Source: Subtercola sp. PAMC28395
GTDB taxonomy: Bacteria; Actinomycetota; Actinomycetes; Actinomycetales; Microbacteriaceae
Assembly: GCF_018889995.1 (NCBI RefSeq)
Contig: NZ_CP076547.1
Coordinates: 2,294,001 to 2,358,000, forward strand
Direction of reading: 5' to 3'
DNA: 64,000 nucleotides
Under the pieces are notes generated by a model, which was not told the DNA's origin, ran no database searches, and worked only from the letters and a program-made list of their open reading frames with translations. The translations under genes and the position numbers were made by a program. How positions within the stretch are numbered: the stretch's first letter is position 1; each line of letters opens with the position of its first letter. Positions 37,866 through 45,186 of this stretch are shown piece by piece.

Positions 37866-39530
37866 TTGCAACAGGAAGACCAGTCGGCCGACCGCGGGCC
37901 CAACGCGACAGACAAACTCCGTGCACTGGCGGAAGCGACCCAGTCCGTTGTCGAAGAACTCGACCTCCCTGTGGTGTTGCAACGGATCGTCGATGCCGCA
38001 GTGAACCTGGTGGGCGCCCAGTACGGAGCGGTGGGAGTGATCGCCCCTCACGGCGGACTCGAGCAGTTCATCCATGTCGGCATGTCACCCAGCGCCGTTC
38101 AGGTCATCGGGCACCTGCCGGAGGGGCACGGGCTGCTCGGGGCCCTGATCGACGACCCCCGGCCCATCCGGTTGTCCCAGCTCTCCGACGACCCGAGGTC
38201 AGCCGGATTCCCGGCTCACCACCCCGAGATGCACAGCTTTCTCGGGGTACCGATACGGGTGCGTGAGGCCGTCTACGGCAACCTGTACCTCACCAATCAG
38301 GAATCAGGTGAATTCACGGCCGACGATGAGGAACTCGTGCTTTCTCTCGCGGCCTCAGCCGGCTTCGCCATTGAGAATGCACGACTCTTCTCCGAAACGA
38401 AGCGTCGCCAGGCGTGGGCCGCAGCCTCAGCTGAGATTACGGCAGTCCTCCTGTCGGCTGACCATGCAGTGGCGATCTCCGCCTTGCTGGATCGGGTGCA
38501 GCAATTGGCTTCCGCCGCATTGGCCTGTCTGATCACTGAGCATTCAGAACCGTCGCAGCTCATCGTCACAGATGCGACGGGAGAGTTTGCCGAGTCCATG
38601 CTTCACTCCACTTTCCCCGCCGAGAACTCTCTTTCTGCGGCCGTGCTGCACGGCAGAATTCCCATGGCAACCGAGCGCAAGGTGTCGACTGCGCCAGCCT
38701 GGGCCCCCGTCGTGCACCTGCTGGGCCCCGTGATGGCGGTTCCCCTCATCGCGGGCGGGCGCAGCCTCGGTGTGATCCTCGTCGCTCGCTCGATCGGTGA
38801 CCCGTCGTTCACGCCGGCAGACCTGGAGATGGCCGCGGATTTTGCCGGCCAGGCCAGCATCACCCTCGAACTCTCGGCGGCGAGAGCAGACCAGCAAAGA
38901 ATGATGGTGCTCGAAGACCGCGGCAGGATCGCTCGCGACCTGCATGACCACGTCATCCAGCAGTTGTTTGCGACCGGGCTCGAATTGCAGAATGTCGCAG
39001 GAACTCTTCCGGCCGGCCGTGCGAGTGAACGTGTCAACACAGTGATCTCGAGTCTGGATGCGGCGATCTCCCAGATTCGCACCGTGATCTTCGCTCTCGC
39101 GCCGCCGCGTTCAGACCTCCAGCTCACTGTGCGCCACCAGATCATCGATCTCGCCACCGAGTTTGCGCCCGGGCTCATGCGTCCTCCGAGTGTGAGCTTC
39201 GCAGGTCCTGTCGACCTCGTGGCGGTCGGGTCCCTCGCCGATGACGTTCTGGCGGTCATCCGGGAATCCCTGGCGAATGTCGCCAAGCACTCGCAGGCCG
39301 AGCAGGCCTCGGTGGCTGTGAGTGTCTGGCAGGGTTCGCTCGTGGTGGAGGTGGTTGACGACGGTGTGGGGTTCCTCGATTCGGGCCGGCGCAGCGGCAT
39401 CGCCAACCTCGAACAGCGCGCAACGCTGCGAGGCGGTACATTCTCAGTGAGCTCGGGTACGGACGGAACACGCATGCTCTGGTCGGTTCCGTTCACCGAT
39501 GAGCAGAACGAAGAGGAAGTGCCAACGTGA
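37866..39530 (+). CDS. devS: DevS/DosT-like oxygen-sensing histidine kinase
   Basis: Cytoplasmic two-component sensor, 554 residues, TTG start with GGGG 6 nt upstream. GAF-A (about 30-175) carries FPAHHPEMHSFLGVPIRVRE; His119 aligns by context with the haem-binding His149 of mycobacterial DevS. GAF-B spans about 195-340. The dimerisation/phosphorylation helix is DRGRIARDLHDHVIQQLF with phospho-His360 (HisKA_3). The ATPase domain has RESLANVAKHSQA (N box) and VDDGVGFLDSGRRSGIANL (G boxes). It overlaps the regulator gene by 4 bp. Haem binding is inference; redox or NO/CO sensing is also possible. Confidence 0.92.
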   Translation: MQQEDQSADRGPNATDKLRALAEATQSVVEELDLPVVLQRIVDAAVNLVGAQYGAVGVIAPHGGLEQFIHVGMSPSAVQVIGHLPEGHGLLGALIDDPRPIRLSQLSDDPRSAGFPAHHPEMHSFLGVPIRVREAVYGNLYLTNQESGEFTADDEELVLSLAASAGFAIENARLFSETKRRQAWAAASAEITAVLLSADHAVAISALLDRVQQLASAALACLITEHSEPSQLIVTDATGEFAESMLHSTFPAENSLSAAVLHGRIPMATERKVSTAPAWAPVVHLLGPVMAVPLIAGGRSLGVILVARSIGDPSFTPADLEMAADFAGQASITLELSAARADQQRMMVLEDRGRIARDLHDHVIQQLFATGLELQNVAGTLPAGRASERVNTVISSLDAAISQIRTVIFALAPPRSDLQLTVRHQIIDLATEFAPGLMRPPSVSFAGPVDLVAVGSLADDVLAVIRESLANVAKHSQAEQASVAVSVWQGSLVVEVVDDGVGFLDSGRRSGIANLEQRATLRGGTFSVSSGTDGTRMLWSVPFTDEQNEEEVPT

Positions 39531-40168
39531 TCCGTGTCTTCTTGCTCGATGACCACGAACTGGTCAGGCGGGGTATTGCCGAATTGCTGCAGGCCGAACC
39601 TGATATCGAAGTGATCGGGGAGGCAGGGACAGCTGCGCAGACACGCACGCGTATTGCTGCGACGCAGCCTGACGTCGCCATTCTCGACGTGCATCTTCCC
39701 GACGGAAACGGTATCGATGTGTGCAGGGACGTACGTTCACATCACCCTGACGTGAAGTGCATCATGCTCACCGCCTACGACGACGATGACGCGCTCTTCT
39801 CGGCGGTGATGGCCGGAGCCTCGGGATACGTTCTCAAAGACATCCGGGGAGCCGGACTCATCGACTCGATCAGGAAGGTTGCGGCTGGCCGCACGCTTCT
39901 CGAACCTGCTCTTACCCGGCGAGTCACACGCGAGATGCGCCCCGAGACCTCGTCAGATCCTCGCGTCAGCTCATTGAGTCTGCGGGAGAGCCAGATACTC
40001 GCTCTGATTGCCGACGGATTGACGAACCGGCAGATCGGCATCGAGTTGTCGCTCGCTGAGAAGACGGTCAAGAACTACGTGTCGAGCCTGCTCAGCAAAC
40101 TCGGGCTCCAGCGGCGAACGCAGGCCGCCATCTTCCACCTCGAGTCGAACTCTCCAGCTCAGCCCTGA
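39527..40168 (+). CDS. devR: DevR/DosR-like response regulator (NarL family)
   Basis: 213-residue transcription factor, GTG start overlapping the kinase stop. Receiver: Asp8/Asp9 acidic pair, phospho-Asp54 in AILDVHLPDGNG, Thr82 and Lys104, all at the numbers of mycobacterial DevR. LuxR-type helix-turn-helix at ~147-205: LSLRESQILALIADGLTNRQ, then IGIELSLAEKTVKNYVSSLLSKLG; the recognition helix with EKTVKNYVS matches DevR as I know it. Its likely targets are the GGGWC-N4-GWCCC boxes at 31096, 31603, 40183, 42663 and 45136. No box was seen in front of the kinase gene itself. Confidence 0.93.
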   Translation: MIRVFLLDDHELVRRGIAELLQAEPDIEVIGEAGTAAQTRTRIAATQPDVAILDVHLPDGNGIDVCRDVRSHHPDVKCIMLTAYDDDDALFSAVMAGASGYVLKDIRGAGLIDSIRKVAAGRTLLEPALTRRVTREMRPETSSDPRVSSLSLRESQILALIADGLTNRQIGIELSLAEKTVKNYVSSLLSKLGLQRRTQAAIFHLESNSPAQP

Positions 40169-40182
40169 GATTCAGCCATCCC

Positions 40183-40196
40183 GGGACTTTGGACCC
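40183..40196 (+). promoter_or_regulatory. DevR-type box upstream of the first universal stress gene
   Basis: GGGACTTTGGACCC differs from GGGACTWWNGTCCC at one position. It stands 14 bp past the response-regulator stop and 86 bp before the start at 40283. Confidence 0.6.
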
Positions 40197-40282
40197 TGTA
40201 GTGCAGCGGAGGCAGAGGGCAGGGTAGGAGTGCACCCCAACGCGATGTCGCGGTGCTCGACAGAACTCGAAGGGCCGCGTCG

Positions 40283-41140
40283 ATGCCTGAACAGACCGTG
40301 GTTGGCTGGGATTCCTCACTGCCCGCGGCAGAGGCCGCCGAATGGGCGCTGTGCCGGGCATCCGGTCGTGGCGGAGAGCTGTTGCTCGTGAGGGTCATCG
40401 ATGACTCGACTGTCACCGACGACTACTACGTCTCCGACCAGTACATCGACCAGGCAACGATCGAGCTCGAGGGCGAGGTGCTGAAGCTGCGCGCCCAGAA
40501 CCCCGGGTTGAGTATCGAGGGTCGTGTCGTTCGTGGCGACCCGGTGAGGGAATTGGGTCGTTTCTCCGGGCCTTCCAGCCTCGTCGTGGTCGGCACTCAT
40601 CAACGCACAGTCAATCGCTTTCGCTACGCGTGGTCACTCGGAGCACGGCTGGCCGGTTCGGCAGACGGCCCGGTGGCCGTCATTCCCAGCGGGTCGAAGA
40701 ACGAAACGTCAGGTGTCGTGGTCGGCATCGACGGCAACAGGGCTGGCGAAGTCGCCGCACGCTTCGCGGCATCGGAGGCAGAGACCCGCGGCGATGTGCT
40801 GCACGTCGTGCACGCGTGGTCTGAGCCGTCGCTCTGGAACGATTCGCTGGCTCCGACCGACGAATTCCTGGACTCGCTCTCGGCTGAGCACCAGAGCATG
40901 CTCGACCAGGCGGTGGCGCAGATCATCAGGGAGCATCCGGGCCTGGCGGTTCGAGCGCACCTGGTGCACGAGCCGGCGCAGTGGGCCCTGGCTTCGCTCA
41001 GTCGATCGGCATCATTGCTGGTGGTCGGTCACGTTCGACGTCGCGGCTGGAGTGCGATTCTGCTGGGTTCTGTATCGCACGCCCTGGTCCTGAACATCCA
41101 GACTCCCACCATCGTGCTGGTCTCAGAGCTCGCCGACTGA
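40283..41140 (+). CDS. Universal stress protein with two Usp domains
   Basis: About 286 residues in tandem Usp repeats: domain 1 ~1-135 (VVGWDSSLPAAEAAEWALCRA ... VVVGTHQRTVN) and domain 2 ~140-286 (GVVVGIDGNRAGEVAARFAASEA ... LLVVGHVRRRGWSAILLGSVSHALV). Domain 2 has a near-canonical G-x2-G-x9-G-S ATP loop; in domain 1 it is altered. Start at 40283 is set by CGAAGGG upstream. Tandem Usp proteins dominate the mycobacterial DevR regulon. The 3' end overlaps the converging Usp gene by 18 bp. Confidence 0.93.
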   Translation: MPEQTVVGWDSSLPAAEAAEWALCRASGRGGELLLVRVIDDSTVTDDYYVSDQYIDQATIELEGEVLKLRAQNPGLSIEGRVVRGDPVRELGRFSGPSSLVVVGTHQRTVNRFRYAWSLGARLAGSADGPVAVIPSGSKNETSGVVVGIDGNRAGEVAARFAASEAETRGDVLHVVHAWSEPSLWNDSLAPTDEFLDSLSAEHQSMLDQAVAQIIREHPGLAVRAHLVHEPAQWALASLSRSASLLVVGHVRRRGWSAILLGSVSHALVLNIQTPTIVLVSELAD

Positions 41141-41992
41141 GGGCACGTACACCACGGTCGGAACAGACAGGTGCACGATCACGGCCTGACTCACTGAGCC
41201 CATCCGAAACGGGTGCGGATGCTCTGGCCGGTGATTTCCGACAACGAGTAGTGCCGCGGTGGCCGCCCCGGCGAGAATCGATGCCGCTGCGGCTCCCTGC
41301 ACCAGCAGGGTCGACGTGATGAGCCCGGGCAGATGGGCCCTGACCTCCGCCTCCGCAGCATCGAGGATCGCCTGGTGTTCTGAGGCCACTGAACCGAGAG
41401 ACGCTTCGGTCGGGGGCAGAGCATCCTGCCAGAGGGGCAGCAGCTGCCAGGCGTGCAGGATAGTCAGGTTCTGCCCTGTTCTGGTCGCCTCTCGACCGGC
41501 GAAGAATGCGGCATCTCGCGACGAGCTGCTGCCGTCGACAGCAACGACCACCCCGTGTCGCTTGACATCGGGAGTCGATTGCTCCGGGATGACGGCGATC
41601 GGCCCATGCGCCTCTGCTGCGAGCCGGGCACCGAGTGACCACCCGAAAGTGAAGAAGGGCTTGTCTCGTCGGTGGGTGCCGACAACGACGAGATGGTCGG
41701 GGGAAGTGAAGGGCAGAAGGGTTCGGAGCGGATCCCCACGCAGGAGTTCTGATTCGATGTGCACGTGTGGATGCTCGGCACGGGTCATCGAGACGTCGGC
41801 GTTCAGGCGAGCTTCGAATGCCGTGGCATCCGATTTCGTTGGCAGATAGTCGACGGAGGCCCTCGTGTCATCGACGACACCGACGACACGGATGTTGCCC
41901 GACCGCCCACTCTCGCGAGCGGCGGCCCAGTCCAGGGCGAGCCGCGCCGGCTCGGTGCCGTCCCATCCCACGATTGTCTCGTGCTTCGTCAT
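41123..41992 (-). CDS. Universal stress protein with two Usp domains
   Basis: 289 residues, similar in layout to the facing gene at 40283 and probably its paralogue: domain 1 begins IVGWDGTEPARLALDWAAARES and has VVVGTHRRDKPFFTFGWSLGARLA; domain 2 begins GVVVAVDGSSSSRDAAFFAGREA and ends LLVVGNHRPEHPHPFRMGSVSQAVIVHLSVPTVV with the ATP loop. Both proteins share the odd domain-1 loop with WSLGARLA. It follows the single-domain Usp gene by 85 bp and may be co-transcribed with it from the box at 42663. Confidence 0.93.
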   Translation of the reverse strand: MTKHETIVGWDGTEPARLALDWAAARESGRSGNIRVVGVVDDTRASVDYLPTKSDATAFEARLNADVSMTRAEHPHVHIESELLRGDPLRTLLPFTSPDHLVVVGTHRRDKPFFTFGWSLGARLAAEAHGPIAVIPEQSTPDVKRHGVVVAVDGSSSSRDAAFFAGREATRTGQNLTILHAWQLLPLWQDALPPTEASLGSVASEHQAILDAAEAEVRAHLPGLITSTLLVQGAAAASILAGAATAALLVVGNHRPEHPHPFRMGSVSQAVIVHLSVPTVVYVPSVGEL

Positions 41993-42016
41993 GTCGTCTC
42001 CGGGGTCAGCTCGTCA

Positions 42017-42064
42017 CAGCTCATTGGTGGCACAGCTCGTTGGTGGCACAGCTCGTTGGTGACG
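42017..42064. repeat. Three 16-bp tandem repeats between two Usp genes
   Basis: CAGCTCATTGGTGGCA, CAGCTCGTTGGTGGCA and CAGCTCGTTGGTGACG abut at 42017, 42033 and 42049, with partial CAGCTC copies on both sides (42007, 42065). They fill most of the 85-bp gap between the two minus-strand genes. Confidence 0.85.
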
Positions 42065-42077
42065 CAGCTCATGCGGG

Positions 42078-42626
42078 TCAGAGGTCATGGTGGGGAAGAT
42101 GGCGTCTATCTCGGGGCGGCACCACCAGTACGGGGCACGGGGCGTGATGGACGCAGTGGTTGCTCACCGAGCCGAGCATGAATCCCGTGATCTTTCCCCG
42201 GCCACGTGAGCCGACGACGAGCATCAGGGCATCGGCAGAGAGGGATTCGAGGAGTTCACCCGGTTGCGCAAGTGCTGACCGGTAGTGCACGACGAGCTCC
42301 GGATGTTCGGCGACTCGTTCTGCCAATTCCGCTGTGAGGCGTGCACGCACGATGCCGGTGACCTCGGTGAACGAGAGAATCGTTCCGTCGGCGTTGCGGA
42401 AGACGGCCAGCTTGTCGTCGATCGTCCAGCAGCGCACGATGACGAGGGGCGCAGCGAGGCGATGCGCCAGATCCAGGGCTACCGTCAGGGCGCCGTCTGA
42501 CTCGGCCGAACCGTCGTGGCCGACCACAATGGTTCCCTCTGGCACGGGTTGCAGGTCACGGAGATTCGCCTCTGAGGCAGAAGGCGTGATCCCGGCTTCA
42601 TCGATGGGAATCGTTGTCTGGTCCAT
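42078..42626 (-). CDS. Universal stress protein, single Usp domain
   Basis: 182 residues with a ~30-residue N-terminal extension then one Usp domain: GTIVVGHDGSAESDGALTVALDLA, and the canonical ATP loop VVGSRGRGKITGFMLGSVSNHCVHHAPCPVLVVP (G-x2-G-x9-G-S). It carries a DevR-type box 37 bp upstream of its start. The likely role is ATP-dependent stress or dormancy signalling; no partner is known. Confidence 0.93.
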   Translation of the reverse strand: MDQTTIPIDEAGITPSASEANLRDLQPVPEGTIVVGHDGSAESDGALTVALDLAHRLAAPLVIVRCWTIDDKLAVFRNADGTILSFTEVTGIVRARLTAELAERVAEHPELVVHYRSALAQPGELLESLSADALMLVVGSRGRGKITGFMLGSVSNHCVHHAPCPVLVVPPRDRRHLPHHDL

Positions 42627-42662
42627 GGCCCCCAGCCTGTCACCGCGACGCTCCTGCAGTAA

Positions 42663-42676
42663 GGGTCGAAAGTCCC
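42663..42676 (-). promoter_or_regulatory. DevR-type box upstream of the single-domain Usp gene
   Basis: Reads GGGACTTTCGACCC on the minus strand (GGGTCGAAAGTCCC on plus), one mismatch from GGGACTWWNGTCCC. It starts 37 bp upstream of the ATG at 42626, a suitable place for activation. Confidence 0.62.
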
Positions 42677-42694
42677 TCGATGTGCGTGCCTGTT

Positions 42695-44599
42695 CTACTT
42701 CGAGACTGCAGGGACTGCCGGAGACGGCCGGCGTGACGGCGCCAGAGTGACGGCCCGCTCCTTCGGCCTGATCGCCCGCAGCGCGTTCAGAATCGTCGCG
42801 AGATCGACCACCTCCTGAATGCCGGCTCCGACCGTTGCGGGAATGAACCCGAACGAGGCGATGACCATGAGCACAACACTGAGGCTGATTCCGAGCCAGA
42901 TGCTCTGGAGAGCGATGCGAACCGTGTCGCGGCCGATCTGCACCGCGCGCACCACCACGGCGATGTCGTCGACCAGGATGACCGCATCAGCTGACTCGCT
43001 CGCCGCTGTGGCACCCCGCGCACCCATCGCGATACCGATGTCTGCCGAGGCGAGAACGGGAGAGTCGTTGACGCCGTCTCCGACCATGAGCACGGGTCTC
43101 TGGGGAAGCGCCTTCACAGCCCTGACCTTGTCGGCGGGAAGGCAGTTGGCCTGCACCTGCGTGATTCCGACCTCGCCCGCGACAAAGTCGGCCGTGGCCT
43201 GCGCATCGCCGGTGAGCATCACGACCTCCGTGACTCCCAGTTGCCTGAGCCGATCGATCGTGTCGCGCGCCGACTCCCTGACGGGATCGGTGGCGATGAT
43301 GCTGCCGGCGAAGCTCCCGTCGATCGCGAGGTAGATCGCGAGCTCGCCGCCGACGATGGTTGCCTGCTGCACCTGGGGGGACGCCGCTTCGATGAAGGCG
43401 AGAGTGCCGACGTCGACCGTATTGGTGCCAACGACCGCACTCACTCCCTGGGCCGCCGATTCTGTCGAGCTGGTGACGTCCCGAAGCGTCAGGCCCCTGT
43501 CTTTGGCCGCCTCGACGATCGATGATGCAAGCACGTGGGAGGAGAACTGCTCGGCCGATGCGGCCAGCGTCAGGGCCTGGGTCTCGCTGAACGGAGGTAT
43601 CACATCGATTCGGGCTATGGCCGGCTTGCCGTGCGTCAGTGTGCCTGTCTTGTCGAAGACCACTGTTCTGGTTCGGGCGAGTCGCTCGAGTACACCCCCA
43701 CCTTTGACGATGATTCCGTTTCGAGCAGCGCGGCTCATTCCCCCCATGAACGCGACGGGCGCGGCGAGCACGAGCGGGCACGGCGTTGCGAGAACGAGTA
43801 CTTCGGCAAACCGCACGGGGTCACCAGACACGACCCAGGCCGTGATCCCGATGATGAGTGATACGACGGTGAACGGAATGGCGTACCTGTCGGCCAGCCG
43901 AACCACGGGAGCTCGATTGACAGATGCTTCCTTGACGAGCGCGATGATGCTCTGGAACTGGCTGTCAGCGGCGAGCGACGTCGCTGCGATCGTCGCCGCC
44001 GTATTGCCGTTGACCGAACCGCTGAGCACGGGGTCTCCCGTAACCCGCGTAACCGGCAGGCTCTCACCCGTGAGCGATGACTCATCGAATGCTGCGCTGG
44101 CCGAAACCAGTTCACCGTCGACGGGGACCACCTCACCAGAGCGCACGAGGATCAGATCGCCGATCACGACAGCAGATGCGGCAATGTCGTCGATGCGATC
44201 GGAGCCGGGGGTCTGGCGGTGGGCAATCTGTGGTTCGCGGCTGAGAAGTGCCGAGAGTTCACGCTGGGCACGCCCCTGTGCGAAGTCCTCGAGTGCCTTG
44301 CCGCCCGCCACCATGAGCACGATGATCAGGCTCGCGATGTATTCACCGACGGCGACTGTCGCCACGATAGCGATCACAGCGAGCACATCGATGCCGAAGA
44401 TCCCCTTGCGCAGCTGGTTCACCATTGCCCAGGACTCCACGGCAGCGACCGCTATGGCGAACACGCTGAACAGCCAGGGCACGGCATGGCTGAAGCCGAT
44501 CATCCAGAGGGCCACACCTGCCAGACCGACAAGCACCGTCGCCGAAACGACAGGGTAGCGAAGCACGAGCGTTCGTTGGTGGGGCGTGGTGGTCGTCAT
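42695..44599 (-). CDS. P1B-type metal-transporting ATPase with a TPC metal motif
   Basis: Membrane ATPase of 634 residues with no N-terminal metal-binding domain. Seen: two early helix pairs; the actuator TGE in SSLTGESLPVTRVTG; transmembrane metal motif ATPCPLVLAAPVAFMGG (TPC in place of the CPC or SPC of the common classes); phosphorylation loop VFDKTGTLTHGKP; MLTGDAQATADFVAGEVG; and hinge VGDGVNDSPVLASADIGIAMG. TPC resembles the P1B-5 class linked to nickel or iron, but the HP-locus and substrate are uncertain. It follows the PPOX gene by 18 bp and should be co-transcribed with it. Confidence 0.92.
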   Translation of the reverse strand: MTTTTPHQRTLVLRYPVVSATVLVGLAGVALWMIGFSHAVPWLFSVFAIAVAAVESWAMVNQLRKGIFGIDVLAVIAIVATVAVGEYIASLIIVLMVAGGKALEDFAQGRAQRELSALLSREPQIAHRQTPGSDRIDDIAASAVVIGDLILVRSGEVVPVDGELVSASAAFDESSLTGESLPVTRVTGDPVLSGSVNGNTAATIAATSLAADSQFQSIIALVKEASVNRAPVVRLADRYAIPFTVVSLIIGITAWVVSGDPVRFAEVLVLATPCPLVLAAPVAFMGGMSRAARNGIIVKGGGVLERLARTRTVVFDKTGTLTHGKPAIARIDVIPPFSETQALTLAASAEQFSSHVLASSIVEAAKDRGLTLRDVTSSTESAAQGVSAVVGTNTVDVGTLAFIEAASPQVQQATIVGGELAIYLAIDGSFAGSIIATDPVRESARDTIDRLRQLGVTEVVMLTGDAQATADFVAGEVGITQVQANCLPADKVRAVKALPQRPVLMVGDGVNDSPVLASADIGIAMGARGATAASESADAVILVDDIAVVVRAVQIGRDTVRIALQSIWLGISLSVVLMVIASFGFIPATVGAGIQEVVDLATILNALRAIRPKERAVTLAPSRRPSPAVPAVSK

Positions 44600-44617
44600 C
44601 GGTTTACCTACGGGCTT

Positions 44618-45064
44618 TCAGTGACCGGCAAAGGCCCGCCCGGTGACCTCAGTGGGAGTGATCACGACGAACGCATCTGTCGAGCGAGGCATCCACGACC
44701 ACAGGGGGCTGTCGCGGGCCGCTCGGATGCTGTCTTCGTCGGTCAGGTGCCGTGCTGTCCCTTTCACCACGACGCTCCAGGCCGTCTCTGCGTCGTAGTG
44801 ATCTGTTTCGAGAGCGACACTCTCGTTCAGCATCAATTTCGTGAGTTTCGTACCGGGAGCCGTGCGAATCAGGATCTGGTCGGCCGATGCAAGGTAGTTG
44901 ATGGGAAAGATATCGGGGTTGCCGTTGTCGCTGACGGCGAGGCGGCCCACACCGCGGCTGCGCAACCGACCCCAGGCGTCGAGGGGGTCGAGAATCGAAC
45001 TGGTACCGACGGTGTCGAACACGGTGTACTCGCTTTCGTCAGGGTGTGGGAGAGGTCTGCGCAT
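44618..45064 (-). CDS. PPOX-fold protein, paralogue of the one at 31145
   Basis: 148 residues. GVGRLAVSDNGNPDIFPINYLAS and AWSVVVKGTARHL match the paralogue; the core is PPOX split-barrel, usually binding FMN or F420. The pattern TAPGTKLTKLMLNESVALETDHYD corresponds to GEGSKLLEATINPLVAFEADN there. A DevR-type box lies 72-85 bp upstream of its start. It heads a probable two-gene unit with the P-type ATPase. Confidence 0.85.
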   Translation of the reverse strand: MRRPLPHPDESEYTVFDTVGTSSILDPLDAWGRLRSRGVGRLAVSDNGNPDIFPINYLASADQILIRTAPGTKLTKLMLNESVALETDHYDAETAWSVVVKGTARHLTDEDSIRAARDSPLWSWMPRSTDAFVVITPTEVTGRAFAGH

Positions 45065-45135
45065 CCGTCACCGGGCGGCGACTGATGCGCGCTGCCGTCT
45101 GATGCCGAGCCTACGCTCCCCGGCGAGCCGGAGCA

Positions 45136-45149
45136 GGGTCGTTGGTCCC
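45136..45149 (-). promoter_or_regulatory. DevR-type box upstream of the PPOX-ATPase unit
   Basis: GGGTCGTTGGTCCC on plus (GGGACCAACGACCC on minus) keeps all the GGG/CCC and C/G core positions of the other boxes. It lies between the amylosucrase stop and the PPOX start. Confidence 0.5.
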
Positions 45150-45186
45150 GCGTCTGCGGTGGTCGCGTTCGCCGCTTCGACGAATC

